Origin: Candidatus Methanoperedens sp.
GTDB taxonomy: Archaea > Halobacteriota > Methanosarcinia > Methanosarcinales > Methanoperedenaceae
Length of the DNA: 36,182 bases
Assembly: GCA_021409285.1 (NCBI GenBank)
Contig: JAGFND010000012.1
Location: forward strand, 1-36,182
Direction: 5' to 3'
This document shows, piece after piece, positions 1-9,573 of this stretch. The notes beneath the pieces were generated by a model. The model was not told the origin of the DNA, ran no database searches, and worked only from the letters and a program-made list of their open reading frames with translations. Positions within the stretch are counted from its first letter, which is position 1. The number at the start of each line of letters is the position of its first letter. A program made the translations under genes and the position numbers.

Positions 1-1173
1 GCCATTCTCAGAACGCGGGTCTAACGTGCTCCCGCTTACATTCGGGTAAACGTATATGTCCTCGTCGCCTTTCACCCTTGTCGCGATCGCGAACTCGATA
101 TCCTTCGGTTCAAGGATATTGATATCCTCATCCACGATGACCGCATGCTTCAGGCTTTTGTGCGCCTCGAAGGTGGCATCTATCGCCTTTTTCGGCTCAT
201 CATCGTTTATCTTATGGATCTGCACTGCAGCATGGAAATAATAGCAGCCGCCCGGCGTCATGACCACGTTTTTCACGTCAGCCACTTTTTTGACCTTATT
301 GAAAATGAGAGGTTCATAAGGGATACCCATCAGGATATGATGCTCGCTTCCTGCTGGCATCAATGCATGATAAATGGGATCGCGCCTATGCATTATCCCT
401 GTAATATAGATCACAGGCTGCTTCCTGATCACATCATAAGTTCCGCTTATATCCACGAACGGTCCCTCATCCACACGCTCAGTCGGGTGGATATAGCCCT
501 CGAGCACGATCTCAGCATGCGGGACTCTGATCCCGTTCTCGCATTCAAAAACCTCCAGCAGTTCACCCGATAGCGCCGCTGCATAATTGAACTCTTTTCC
601 TTCAGGGACGCGTGTCGAGATCGCAAAAAGCGTAACCGGATCTATTCCGATAACGATCGCAATCGGAAGGGGTTCTCCTTTTTCAGCAGCTTTCTTGTGA
701 AGATTATAAGTGTGCCTGAATTCAACAAGTCGCACTGCAATCCGGTCTTTTCCGATCACTCTCAGCCTGTGAATTGAAGCATTCATCAACCTATCATATT
801 CCGACACAATAACGCCGGCAGTGATATATGGAGCGCCGTCGCCTTCAAAATGAGTAAGGATGGGGAGCTTTGACAGGTCGGGCTTTTCGATGACATCTTT
901 TGTCGGAGAGGTCTTAACGATCCTGACTTCGCCATCCAGAGGACATGATGAGAGATGTTCGATTATCATCTCCTGTGGTACACCCAGAGCCTGTGCAAGA
1001 AGTTCCCTCGATGCCAGAATATTCATTGCTACTTTTGAGCCATTGACATCAGTAAATAGTGTGGGTTCTTCTCCTATAACTGCAGAAACTTCATACACAG
1101 GCGAGAGCGGCTCTTTTATCTCTTTGAGCTTTCCCTCTTTTTTAATTTTTTCAAGAAATCCTCTGAAACTCAT
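1..1173 (-). CDS. ubiD: UbiD family prenyl-FMN-dependent decarboxylase (partial, 3' end outside window)
   Basis: An open frame of 391 codons runs from the ATG at 1173 to the window edge without a stop, so the C-terminus is missing (family members are usually somewhat over 400 residues). UbiD enzymes use prenylated FMN to decarboxylate aromatic or unsaturated acids reversibly. Visible family landmarks are N-A-S-I-H-R at about residues 131-136 and the acidic segment E-I-V-L-E-G (about 221-226) followed by E-G-P-F (236-239), which carries the acid/base glutamates. The start codon overlaps the ubiX stop (ATGA), so the two are translationally coupled: UbiX makes the cofactor that UbiD needs. In an archaeon that also carries mqnE, a role in the late decarboxylation of menaquinone synthesis (MqnL-like) is a reasonable inference. 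Other aryl-acid decarboxylases cannot be excluded. Confidence 0.92.
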   Translation of the reverse strand, partial: MSFRGFLEKIKKEGKLKEIKEPLSPVYEVSAVIGEEPTLFTDVNGSKVAMNILASRELLAQALGVPQEMIIEHLSSCPLDGEVRIVKTSPTKDVIEKPDLSKLPILTHFEGDGAPYITAGVIVSEYDRLMNASIHRLRVIGKDRIAVRLVEFRHTYNLHKKAAEKGEPLPIAIVIGIDPVTLFAISTRVPEGKEFNYAAALSGELLEVFECENGIRVPHAEIVLEGYIHPTERVDEGPFVDISGTYDVIRKQPVIYITGIMHRRDPIYHALMPAGSEHHILMGIPYEPLIFNKVKKVADVKNVVMTPGGCYYFHAAVQIHKINDDEPKKAIDATFEAHKSLKHAVIVDEDINILEPKDIEFAIATRVKGDEDIYVYPNVSGSTLDPRSENG

Positions 1174-1733
1174 TCACGCCACCGCCTGTATAAATTATGT
1201 TCGATCTTCAGGAGATCAAGCGCACGGCCAGCCATGAAGTTAATTATATCATCCAGAGTTTTTGGTTTTGTATAAAAAGCCGGGCTTGCAGGTAGTACAG
1301 AAGCTCCAGCTCTCATGACCCGTTCCATATTCTCTATATGGATCAGGTTTAGAGGTGTCTCTCGCGTCATCAGGATAAGCTGTCGTTTTTCTTTTAAACA
1401 TACATCGGCTGCTCTTGAAATTAACGTATCAGACATCCCTACTGCTATTGAAGCAAGGGTCTTCATGCTGCACGGGGCTACGATCATGCCTTCAGTCCTG
1501 TGGGAACCGCTTGCTATCGGGGCTGTAAAGTCATCGTCGCTGTAAACATGGTCTGCCATTTTCACAACATCATTGATTGAAAAATCCGTTTCTATTCTTA
1601 TAAGTTGTTTTGCGGATCCAGAAACGACCAGATGGGTTTCCACATCTTTCATGCTTCTTAAGGCTTCAAGAAGCCTGATGCCATATTGAACGCCTGAAGC
1701 TCCGCTGATGCCTATGATTATCTCCCTGTTCAT
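1170..1733 (-). CDS. ubiX: Flavin prenyltransferase UbiX
   Basis: 187 residues, full family length. UbiX prenylates FMN with dimethylallyl phosphate to give the prenyl-FMN cofactor of UbiD enzymes. The N-terminal flavin-binding loop G-I-S-G-A-S-G is at residues 8-14, and the stretch around P-C-S-M-K-T-L-A-S-I is the typical second FMN-contacting segment. The C-terminus (R-A-L-D-L-L-K-I-E-H) is also family-typical. The stop TGA shares bases with the ubiD start (ATGA), which shows an operon. The 278 bp upstream, shared with the divergent flavoprotein at 2012, is AT-rich and holds no recognisable gene. Confidence 0.95.
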   Translation of the reverse strand: MNREIIIGISGASGVQYGIRLLEALRSMKDVETHLVVSGSAKQLIRIETDFSINDVVKMADHVYSDDDFTAPIASGSHRTEGMIVAPCSMKTLASIAVGMSDTLISRAADVCLKEKRQLILMTRETPLNLIHIENMERVMRAGASVLPASPAFYTKPKTLDDIINFMAGRALDLLKIEHNLYRRWRE

Positions 1734-1950
1734 AGGATATAGTTGGTTTATTTGTTTGAATAGTTTTTGTTTTTCAGAAGTATAATTTATGAAGATAGGA
1801 AATTATATGATTATCTAAAACAATTGGCAGCCATTCTTACAAGGTGAGCAAAAGAAGTGGTATAAGTAGTCCTTGAACGAAGGAAAGAATTCAAATGTTC
1901 TGTCGAGATAATCCAATTTAAGTGGTGGTTTTAAGACGGAAAATGATTTA

Positions 1951-1957
1951 TTTATAA
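1951..1957 (+). promoter_or_regulatory. Putative TATA box of the flavoprotein gene at 2012
   Basis: TTTATAA lies about 60 bp before the ATG at 2012. In archaea transcription starts about 25 bp downstream of the TATA centre, which would give a leader of roughly 30 nt. Assigned from sequence resemblance and position only. Confidence 0.4.
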
Positions 1958-2011
1958 CAGGACTAGATAGTGCCTTTGTTAAAACAGGAGTATCGTATGT
2001 GATTGGCATGA

Positions 2012-3175
2012 ATGGAATATAAAGTTATGGAGAAATATGATATAATTGTGGTTGGTGCCGGTCCTGCAGGGCTAAGTTTCGCTGAACATATCGAGGATAA
2101 AAGTGTATTAGTCATTGATAGAAAAAAAGAGTTAGGAGTCCCAATCAAATCATCTGCCGCTACATTTGCAGATACTTTAATTGATTTTGAACTGAAGGAT
2201 GCTGTTTGTCATTCATCACGAGGATTTAGGGTCATCTTGGACAATGGATACATTAAAGAATTTTTATATGAAAAACCTGTTTTATATACTCTCGATTTCA
2301 CAAAGATGATAAGAATTCTAAAGAAGAGAATGCAAAAAAATTGTGACATATTACATCCTGCTTCAGTAGAGAGAATAAGTATGGATAATGGGAGTATTAA
2401 GAGCATTGAAACAAACGAGAATAATTTTAAAGCAGACCTTTTTATTGATGCTTCAGGAGAATCAAGAGTTCTATTGAAACATCTAAACTCATCTTATTAT
2501 CGAAAACAATGGCTGATTCATGGACTGGAATATGAAGTATCAAAAATCGATCTTAATTCAACATATTTTGATTTCTTTTTCGGCAATAATTTAATACCCG
2601 AAGGATATTGTTGGGTCTTCCCGACAGGTAACACGTCTGCTAGAATCGGTTTGGGGAAATTGATTCCTGGTCGAGGTGGGTTGAGAAAGATCAAATTAAA
2701 AGATGCCTTACAGAAATTTATCTCTTCAAATGTCATAACTGCTGAGAACTTTGACAATAATAATATTTTAGAGTATCATGGAGGTATTATGACGTATAAT
2801 AAACCATTAAAGAACGCCTACTTTAAAAATTGTTTTGTGATTGGAGATGCTGCCTCACAATCAAGTTGTCTATTAGGTGAAGGGATAAGACACTCTTTGC
2901 GTTCAGGTAGAGAGTTAGCTATTGCATTAAATTCATTTGATTTGGATTTTGCTAAGATATACTTTCAAAGGTACATAGACAATAACACAAAATTTTTCGA
3001 ATATTTTCCTTTATTTTTGCAGTATTTTAAAATAGCCCCAAATTGGGCTATCCTTACATTGGTGAAAGCCCTATCTGATTACGATAATACTAACATGTTG
3101 AGATTATTACGAAGTGAATTCAAAAGCTCCGACTTTATGAAATTATTATACACATTTCCCAGGAATATGATTTAA
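2012..3175 (+). CDS. Geranylgeranyl-reductase-family FAD-dependent oxidoreductase, AT-rich
   Basis: 387 residues. The N-terminus carries a Rossmann dinucleotide-binding motif G-A-G-P-A-G (15-20) preceded by hydrophobic beta-strand residues. A second FAD-binding motif, V-I-G-D-A-A (286-291), is followed by the L-G-E-G-I-R-H segment seen in geranylgeranyl reductase and related flavin monooxygenase-fold enzymes. These enzymes hydrogenate isoprenoid double bonds in archaeal lipids or quinone side chains. The usual cysteine found around residue 45-50 of this family is not obvious here (V-P-I-K-S-S). An alternative start is the ATG at 2027, which begins closer to the usual M-x-K-Y-D-I-I-V-V-G pattern. 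Base composition differs from the neighbours: bases 2941-3000 hold 16 G/C of 60, whereas bases 5341-5400 in nifH hold 33 of 60. This suggests horizontal acquisition or relaxed selection. The substrate is unknown. Confidence 0.8.
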   Translation: MEYKVMEKYDIIVVGAGPAGLSFAEHIEDKSVLVIDRKKELGVPIKSSAATFADTLIDFELKDAVCHSSRGFRVILDNGYIKEFLYEKPVLYTLDFTKMIRILKKRMQKNCDILHPASVERISMDNGSIKSIETNENNFKADLFIDASGESRVLLKHLNSSYYRKQWLIHGLEYEVSKIDLNSTYFDFFFGNNLIPEGYCWVFPTGNTSARIGLGKLIPGRGGLRKIKLKDALQKFISSNVITAENFDNNNILEYHGGIMTYNKPLKNAYFKNCFVIGDAASQSSCLLGEGIRHSLRSGRELAIALNSFDLDFAKIYFQRYIDNNTKFFEYFPLFLQYFKIAPNWAILTLVKALSDYDNTNMLRLLRSEFKSSDFMKLLYTFPRNMI

Positions 3176-3242
3176 AATGCTGAACTCGATCCTCTTGGGA
3201 GCTTCTTTGCCTTTCTCCTTTAAGTTACTTTTAATAGTCAGA

Positions 3243-3266
3243 AAAGGCGGCTATATAGCCTCCTTT
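3243..3266 (-). terminator. Hairpin at the glnK stop codon, possible transcription terminator
   Basis: The perfect palindrome GGCTATATAGCC (3249-3260) extends, with one mismatch, to a 24-bp dyad (3243-3266). It overlaps the stop codon of glnK. On the minus-strand transcript it is followed by U-containing AU-rich sequence but not by a strict U-run, so terminator function is a guess. Confidence 0.35.
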
Positions 3267-3589
3267 CCGCGCTCTCCAGTGCTGATACGTACGACATCTT
3301 CAACAGGATAGATGAAAATCTTCCCATCGCCTTTCCCACCCGTTCTGGTGACTTTGATGATCGCTTCTATAGCGGTTTCCACATCCTTGTCGTCCAATAT
3401 CATTTCCATCTTGATCTTTGGCAGGAATTCAATACAGTATTCACCTGCTCTCCACTGCAGGCAAACGCCTTTCTGACGTCCGCGACCCTGCACTTCTTCT
3501 ACGGTCATGCCAACGATACCTCTCTCTTGAAGAGATACCCGAACACTATCAAGATCTTCTGGCCGTATTATTGCCTCGATTTTTTTCAT
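3251..3589 (-). CDS. glnK: Nitrogen regulatory PII protein GlnK
   Basis: 112 residues starting M-K-K-I-E-A-I-I-R-P, the standard PII N-terminus. A longer reading from 3685 is possible but overlaps amtB and adds non-homologous residues. The ATG at 3589 has a ribosome binding site (AGGGGATC) just upstream. GlnK senses ATP/ADP and 2-oxoglutarate and plugs the ammonium channel when nitrogen is plentiful. The T-loop is recognisable: G-R-G-R-Q-K-G, then E-Y-C with the tyrosine equivalent to Tyr51 of enteric PII. The ATP-binding segment T-G-G-K-G-D-G-K-I-F is intact. It lies 10 nt behind amtB on the same strand, the classical amtB-glnK pair. Confidence 0.95.
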   Translation of the reverse strand: MKKIEAIIRPEDLDSVRVSLQERGIVGMTVEEVQGRGRQKGVCLQWRAGEYCIEFLPKIKMEMILDDKDVETAIEAIIKVTRTGGKGDGKIFIYPVEDVVRISTGERGKEAI

Positions 3590-3599
3590 TTTGATCCCC

Positions 3600-4901
3600 T
3601 CATGCATAAGCTTTCTCAGCGTGCTGGGAAATGTCCAATCCAACTGATTCCTCTTCCTCTTCGACACGCAAACCAATGGTAGCATCTATGACCTTTGCAA
3701 GTATTATGGTCATGACAAAAGCGTATATCCATGTCACAGCTACTGCAATTATCTGTGTTACAAGCTGTCCGGGATTACCGTAGAGCAATCCATTTGCTCC
3801 TAAAGGATTTACAGCTACTGTAGCGAATATGCCTGTGGCTATTGCACCCCAGGTTCCGCCCAGGCCGTGACATGCCCATACATCAAGGGAATCATCCACG
3901 TTCTGCCTGCTCCGGAAGAGCATCGCATAGTAACTGATGACCGCTCCCACCACTCCTATTACGATCGCGGCCATCGGTGTAACAAAACCAGATGCAGGAG
4001 TGATTGCTACCAGTCCTACCACACCGCCTGTGGCTGCACCAAGAACACTGGGTCTCTTGTGGTACCAGCTAAGAAGCGTCCACATCAATGCAGCCGCGGC
4101 TGCAGCTGTATTGGTTACCACAAATGCGCTTGCTGCAAGTCCATTGCTTGCTAATGCACTGCCTCCATTGAATCCGAACCAGCCGAACCATAGGAGTGCT
4201 GCGCCAAGAACGACCATAGGTATGTTGTGCGGTTCCATGGCCTGCTTCCCGAATCCCTTTCGTTTGCCGATCACATAGGCGATGGCGAGGGCCGAAACCC
4301 CTGAGCTTATGTGTACAACTGTACCTCCGGCAAAATCAAGCGCACCCATGTTGCGAAGCCAGCCGCCTGTTCCCCATACCCAGTGAGCTATCGGGTCGTA
4401 GACAATAGTTGCCCAGAACAGGGAGAATACCATGAAGGCCTTAAATTTTATGCGTTCAACAAATGCGCCTGAAATGAGCGCTACTGTAATTATTGCAAAC
4501 ATCGCCTGGTATATCATATATGCCAGAGCCGGAATGGTTGCCGCATAATCAGGATTTGGTTCCTGGCCTACCCCGTTAAGTCCCAGCCAGTGCAGGTTTC
4601 CGATAACTCCTCCCACGTCAGGGCCAAAGGAAAGGCTGTATCCGTAAAGCACCCACTGAATGCTTATTAATGCAAGAATTACAAAACTGAACATTATCGT
4701 AGAGAGTGCATTTTTCTTTCGCACCATCCCGCCGTAGAACAAACCCAGGGCAGGTGTCATTATCATTACCAGCGCTGCACTCGTAAGAATCCACGCGGTG
4801 TCACCTGTATCTACTTTTGTGGCTTCCGCTGCAAAAGCAGGTACACAGAGCAGTAGAAGACTCATTATTACTGAACAGTATATCGATTTTTTGATTTTCA
4901 T
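3600..4901 (-). CDS. amtB: Ammonium transporter Amt
   Basis: 433 residues. A hydrophobic signal-like segment ending A-F-A-A (about 10-25) precedes the eleven-helix channel. The paired pore histidines are visible as H197 (in G-T-V-V-H-I-S-S-G) and H345 (in W-A-C-H-G-L-G-G), and the D-F-A-G-G-T motif before the first is characteristic of the family. The protein conducts ammonium/ammonia across the cytoplasmic membrane and is gated by GlnK, encoded directly downstream. A strong Shine-Dalgarno (AGGAGGAT on the minus strand) lies 8 nt before the ATG. The gene diverges from nifH, and both are expected to be nitrogen-regulated. Confidence 0.97.
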   Translation of the reverse strand: MKIKKSIYCSVIMSLLLLCVPAFAAEATKVDTGDTAWILTSAALVMIMTPALGLFYGGMVRKKNALSTIMFSFVILALISIQWVLYGYSLSFGPDVGGVIGNLHWLGLNGVGQEPNPDYAATIPALAYMIYQAMFAIITVALISGAFVERIKFKAFMVFSLFWATIVYDPIAHWVWGTGGWLRNMGALDFAGGTVVHISSGVSALAIAYVIGKRKGFGKQAMEPHNIPMVVLGAALLWFGWFGFNGGSALASNGLAASAFVVTNTAAAAAALMWTLLSWYHKRPSVLGAATGGVVGLVAITPASGFVTPMAAIVIGVVGAVISYYAMLFRSRQNVDDSLDVWACHGLGGTWGAIATGIFATVAVNPLGANGLLYGNPGQLVTQIIAVAVTWIYAFVMTIILAKVIDATIGLRVEEEEESVGLDISQHAEKAYA

Positions 4902-5892
<991 letters not shown>

Positions 5893-5896
5893 GAAC

Positions 5897-6214
5897 ATGA
5901 AGATGATACGGGCAATAATCAGACCAAACAAAGAAGAAAAAGTCGTGGAACACCTGGAAAAAGAAGGTTTCTATTCCCTCACAAAGATGAACGTGTTCGG
6001 GCGCGGCAAACAGAAGGGAATCATGGTAGGGACAGTGTGCTATGACGAACTGCCCAAGGTTATGCTAATGCTTGTTGTTGAGGATGCAGAAGCCCAGAAG
6101 GCAATAAAAGTCATCCAGAACAGCGCCCGCACAGGGAATATCGGCGACGGTAAGGTCTTTGTGACCGATGTTTCAGAGGCATACACGGTGAGGACAGGCA
6201 CCTCAGGATTATAG
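5897..6214 (+). CDS. nifI1: Nitrogenase PII-like regulator NifI1
   Basis: 105 residues from the ATG at 5897, beginning M-K-M-I-R-A-I-I-R-P. An in-frame ATG at 5867 lies inside nifH and would add residues not found in PII proteins. The start is preceded by GAGAGGTGAG and sits 4 nt after the nifH stop. NifI1 acts with NifI2 to inhibit dinitrogenase directly when 2-oxoglutarate is low and ammonium is available (known from methanogens). PII hallmarks are G-R-G-K-Q-K-G at the T-loop base and T-G-N-I-G-D-G-K-V-F in the nucleotide-binding loop. The T-loop is shorter than in GlnK, as expected for NifI1. Confidence 0.95.
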   Translation: MKMIRAIIRPNKEEKVVEHLEKEGFYSLTKMNVFGRGKQKGIMVGTVCYDELPKVMLMLVVEDAEAQKAIKVIQNSARTGNIGDGKVFVTDVSEAYTVRTGTSGL

Positions 6215-6222
6215 GTGAGATA

Positions 6223-6600
6223 ATGAAGGAAGTTATCGCCATAATACGAAGACACAATTTGCAGGAGACAAAAGCAGGTCTTCTTGGAATAGGTGTTCCC
6301 GCGATCACAATGGTGAGCGTGGAAGGAAGGGGCAAACAGAAGGGACTGCCTGGCTGGAATTATGAACTTGATCCCGCATTAATGGAGCTGGAGGAGAAAA
6401 ATACTGGCGTAAGCTTGCGCTTTATCCCTAAACGGATGATATCAACCGTGGTCGAGGATGAGGACGTACCAAAAGTGGTTGAGACCATTATTAGAACGAA
6501 CCAGACAGGGCACATTGGAGATGGTAAGATCTTCGTGTGTCCTGTGGAAGATGCTGTGAGAGTAAGAACAGGAGAAAACGGAGAACAGGCGATAAAGTAA
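6223..6600 (+). CDS. nifI2: Nitrogenase PII-like regulator NifI2
   Basis: 125 residues, 8 nt after nifI1. It starts M-K-E-V-I-A-I-I-R-R and carries the PII T-loop base G-R-G-K-Q-K-G followed by an enlarged loop (P-G-W-N-Y-E-L-D-P). The nucleotide-binding segment is T-G-H-I-G-D-G-K-I-F, and the C-terminal V-R-V-R-T-G-E is present. The longer T-loop distinguishes NifI2 from NifI1. The pair forms a hetero-oligomer that blocks NifDK post-translationally in archaea. With glnK this is the third PII-family gene within 3.4 kb. Confidence 0.95.
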   Translation: MKEVIAIIRRHNLQETKAGLLGIGVPAITMVSVEGRGKQKGLPGWNYELDPALMELEEKNTGVSLRFIPKRMISTVVEDEDVPKVVETIIRTNQTGHIGDGKIFVCPVEDAVRVRTGENGEQAIK

Positions 6601-6624
6601 GAAAATAAAGCGGAGAGAGAAAAA

Positions 6625-7995
6625 ATGACAACAATATTACCGGAATGCGATATACCAATACCTCAGCGTCAGACGCATATCATATGCCATGACCCGGAGA
6701 ACATGGTATTGCCCATGTGCAATGTACAGACTGTACCTGGAGACATGACCGAGCGAGGCTGCACGTTCGCAGGTTGCAGGGGAGTAGTTGGAGGTCCTGT
6801 AAAAGATGCTATCCAGCTTGTTCATGGGCCAATTGGCTGCGCATACTATACATGGGGCACGCGACGAAACCTTTCTGACACGAAGCTGCACAGGAAGTAC
6901 TGTTTCAGCACAGACCTGACAGAAGAAAGTGTGATATACGGGGGAGCAAAAAAACTGCTGAATTCTATAATAGAATCACATGAACTGTTTCCTGAAGGAA
7001 AGGCAGTGTTTGTCTATTCCACATGCGTTGTTGGGCTAATAGGCGACGATACCGAGGCTATATGCAGGCAGGCTTCTGAGAAGATCGGGATACCTGTTAT
7101 AGCATTCCACTGCGAGGGCTTCCGTGGTGTGAGCCAGTCACTCGGCCATCATATAGCCAACCGCACGCTGTTTGAAAAAGTAGTTGGAACATCAGAACCT
7201 GAAATAACAACTCCTTACGACATGTGCATTGTCGGTGAATTCAACATCGACGGGGATGCATGGATAGTCAAGCCATTGTTTGAAAGGATGGGCGTGCGGG
7301 TACTTTCTGTATTTACAGGCAACGCCTCTTATGCTGACATTCCCCCTATGCACAGGGCAAAGTTGAATATCGTGCAATGCCAGAGATCATCCACCTATAT
7401 CGCAAAGATGATCCAGGAAAAGTACGGTGTCCCTTACATCAACGTGTCCCTGTTTGGAATGGAGCAGACAGCACAGGCTCTTCGTGATGTTGGCAAGTTC
7501 TTCCACCTTGAAGAGAATGCCGAAAAAGTGATAGCAGAAGAGCTTGCAAAGTACCAGCCTTTGATCGATCAATATAGAAGGAAACTCGATGGCAAGAAGT
7601 GCTTCATCTACCAGGGAGCTCCACGAGCCTGGCACTGGATGGGACCAATGCGGGAGCTTGGCATCGAAACGATCCTCACGGCAACGACATTCGGCCACAG
7701 GGACGATTATGAGAAAATAATAGAGAAGGCGAAGCCAGGGCATATCTGTATAGATAACCCCAATGCACTTGAGATCGAGGAATACCTGGTCAAGCTCAAA
7801 CCTGATTTCTTTATCGGAGGCTTGAAGGAGAAATACCTTACATATAAGCTTGGCATTCCCTTTATCAATGGTCATTCCTACGAAGAAGGGCCGTATGCGG
7901 GCTTTGAAGGATTCGTGAATTTCGCAAAGGATATTGATGTTGCGGTGAATAGCCCTGTGTGGAAGTTCATCAACTATCCACTGGAGGTGAAGTAA
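6625..7995 (+). CDS. nifD: Nitrogenase alpha chain NifD
   Basis: 456 residues. P-cluster cysteines are C46 (E-R-G-C), C72 (G-P-I-G-C) and C134 (Y-S-T-C). FeMo-cofactor ligands are C252 (N-I-V-Q-C-Q-R-S) and H417 (N-G-H-S-Y). Active-site residues equivalent to Azotobacter Gln191, His195 and Arg96 are Q171, H175 and R80. The gene is joined directly to nifK with no delta-subunit (anfG/vnfG) gene between, so the architecture is that of a Mo-nitrogenase. Some segments (P-R-A-W-H-W and G-F-E-G-F-V-N-F) resemble vanadium/iron nitrogenases more than Azotobacter NifD, as often in archaeal lineages. It also lacks the roughly 50-residue insertion of clostridial NifD. Metal type is inferred. Confidence 0.95.
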   Translation: MTTILPECDIPIPQRQTHIICHDPENMVLPMCNVQTVPGDMTERGCTFAGCRGVVGGPVKDAIQLVHGPIGCAYYTWGTRRNLSDTKLHRKYCFSTDLTEESVIYGGAKKLLNSIIESHELFPEGKAVFVYSTCVVGLIGDDTEAICRQASEKIGIPVIAFHCEGFRGVSQSLGHHIANRTLFEKVVGTSEPEITTPYDMCIVGEFNIDGDAWIVKPLFERMGVRVLSVFTGNASYADIPPMHRAKLNIVQCQRSSTYIAKMIQEKYGVPYINVSLFGMEQTAQALRDVGKFFHLEENAEKVIAEELAKYQPLIDQYRRKLDGKKCFIYQGAPRAWHWMGPMRELGIETILTATTFGHRDDYEKIIEKAKPGHICIDNPNALEIEEYLVKLKPDFFIGGLKEKYLTYKLGIPFINGHSYEEGPYAGFEGFVNFAKDIDVAVNSPVWKFINYPLEVK

Positions 7996-9360
7996 ATGGC
8001 TTTGATGAACCAGAGTTCTGAGCCTATCAAGACGGTTCAAAAACCTCGTAGCGTAACAATTAATCCGCCCAAGATGTGTCAGCCCATGGGCGCAATACTT
8101 GCTTACATGGGAGTTCACGGCTGCGTTCCGCTGGTGCATGGTTCCCAGGGATGCAGCACGTATCCCCGCTACAATATCGCAAGGCATTTCAGGGAATCAG
8201 CAGAAGTTGCAGTCTCATCGCTTGCCGAGGATGCTGCAGTATATGGGGGAGCCAGGAACCTGACGGAAGCCATAAAGAATGTCAAGTCCAGGCTGAACCC
8301 AGATGCTATTGGTATTTGTACCACGTGCATGAGCGAAACCATAGGCGACGATGTGAAACTGATATCAAAGAAGGCACTTACCCCTGGTGATGCGGTGAAG
8401 ATATTCCCGGCGTCCACCCCAAGTTATGTTGGCACGCACCTGACAGGATATGATAACGCCCTGCGGACGCTTGTGGAAACGATGGCAATAAAAGGTGTAG
8501 CAAATAACAAAATAAACATTATCACCGGAATAATCAACCCCGGCGACATCAGGGAAATAAAGAACATGCTGCGCTTAATGAATGTGAAGAGCATATTCCT
8601 TTCCGACATCTCGGATACCCTTGATTCTCCCATATTGCCCGGAGGGCAAAAACCCGTACTGCCAGATGGGGGAACGAGTATAGGAGATATCGCAGATTCT
8701 GCAAACTCACTGGGCACAATAGCGATATGCAGAACAGCAGGTTCGGCGGCTACATATCTCAAGAACAAATTCAATGTGCCTTCTGTACTTGAGCCTGCAC
8801 CTATAGGAGTGATCAACACGGACAGGTTTGTACATAATATCTGCAAGTTAAGCGGTGTCTCGATCCCGGATGATATCATAAAGGAGCGCGGACGCCTGAT
8901 AGACAGCATGGTGGATGTTCACCATTATATGTACGGCCGCAAAGTCGCGATATTCGGTGATCCTGATCTTGTGTCTGCAATCGTAAGATTCTGCGCGGAA
9001 GCAGGGATGAATCCCACAGTAGCGATGACAGCTACGAAACATAAGGATTTTGCACCTGACATAAGGGCTGTGAATACTGAATATAAGACAGATACACAAA
9101 TCCTTGAAGGTACAGATCTTTACGAATTCCACGAGGTTGTAAAAAACCATGGAGCCGAATTGATACTTGGCAACTCCAAGGGGAAGGACGTCGCAGATGA
9201 TGAAGGCGTTCCACTTGTGCGATTCGGGTTCCCGGTCTATGACCGCGTTGGTGTGTATCGCTATTCCATCATGGGATATAGCGGTTCGGTATACCTTCTT
9301 GACCAGATGACAAACGCTATCCTGGGGCACAAATATGATCCCAACAAGCTGCACCAGTGA
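7996..9360 (+). CDS. nifK: Nitrogenase beta chain NifK
   Basis: 454 residues, beginning at the base after the nifD stop; the ribosome binding site GGAGGTGA (7983-7990) lies within the nifD 3' end. P-cluster cysteines are C28 (P-K-M-C-Q-P), C53 (G-S-Q-G-C) and C111 (C-T-T-C-M-S-E-T-I-G-D-D). The chain lacks the long N-terminal extension of the Azotobacter protein and resembles the short clostridial/archaeal type. NifK pairs with NifD in the catalytic alpha2beta2 tetramer. In many methanogens nifE and nifN follow; here the next frame is a damaged ferredoxin gene. Confidence 0.96.
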   Translation: MALMNQSSEPIKTVQKPRSVTINPPKMCQPMGAILAYMGVHGCVPLVHGSQGCSTYPRYNIARHFRESAEVAVSSLAEDAAVYGGARNLTEAIKNVKSRLNPDAIGICTTCMSETIGDDVKLISKKALTPGDAVKIFPASTPSYVGTHLTGYDNALRTLVETMAIKGVANNKINIITGIINPGDIREIKNMLRLMNVKSIFLSDISDTLDSPILPGGQKPVLPDGGTSIGDIADSANSLGTIAICRTAGSAATYLKNKFNVPSVLEPAPIGVINTDRFVHNICKLSGVSIPDDIIKERGRLIDSMVDVHHYMYGRKVAIFGDPDLVSAIVRFCAEAGMNPTVAMTATKHKDFAPDIRAVNTEYKTDTQILEGTDLYEFHEVVKNHGAELILGNSKGKDVADDEGVPLVRFGFPVYDRVGVYRYSIMGYSGSVYLLDQMTNAILGHKYDPNKLHQ

Positions 9361-9369
9361 GGTGATATT

Positions 9370-9557
9370 ATGGAATACATAACAGGAATAACAGCATCAG
9401 GCGGGGGCTGGATTCCCACCTTTGTGTTAAGAAGCAATATCAACGAGTGCGGATGCTGTGGAAAATGTTTCAAGATAACTGCATCGGCTGCGGCGCATGC
9501 GCGCGGGGGTGTCCGAAGAAGAATATTGTGTGCGAGCCGAAGGTCGTGGGCAGGTGA
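9370..9557 (+). pseudogene. fdxB: Decayed FdxB-type (nif-associated) 2[4Fe-4S] ferredoxin
   Basis: A normal start (GAGGTGAT ribosome binding site, ATG 9370) opens with M-E-Y-I-T-G-I-T and W-I-P-T-F, the N-terminus of nif-associated FdxB ferredoxins. A first cluster motif follows, spaced C-x2-C-x2-C (N-E-C-G-C-C-G-K-C-F-K). At about 9474 this frame stops making sense. A different frame from 9474 to the TGA at 9555-9557 reads D-N-C-I-G-C-G-A-C-A-R-G-C-P-K-K, a perfect second cluster motif and the C-terminus of such ferredoxins. The 45-50 residues that normally separate the motifs are missing and the reading frame is broken. I read this as an internal deletion that killed the gene. An assembly error is possible. 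Confidence 0.75.
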
Positions 9558-9573
9558 TAGAAGCAGAGAAATC

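Noticed and set aside
145-573. Plus-strand frame of 142 codons at the left edge
   Set aside because: The minus strand carries the UbiD coding frame through this region; the plus frame is its shadow.
3590-3685. Longer GlnK starting at 3685
   Set aside because: The extra 32 residues overlap amtB and do not resemble PII proteins; a ribosome binding site precedes the ATG at 3589.
7387-8187. Minus-strand open frame of 266 codons opposite nifD/nifK
   Set aside because: It crosses the nifD-nifK junction antisense to conserved cysteine motifs and shows no domain of its own.
6625-9360. Vanadium or iron-only nitrogenase
   Set aside because: No delta-subunit gene lies between the D and K genes, and F-R-G-V-S-Q-S-L-G-H-H is of the Mo type, although some segments are Vnf/Anf-like.
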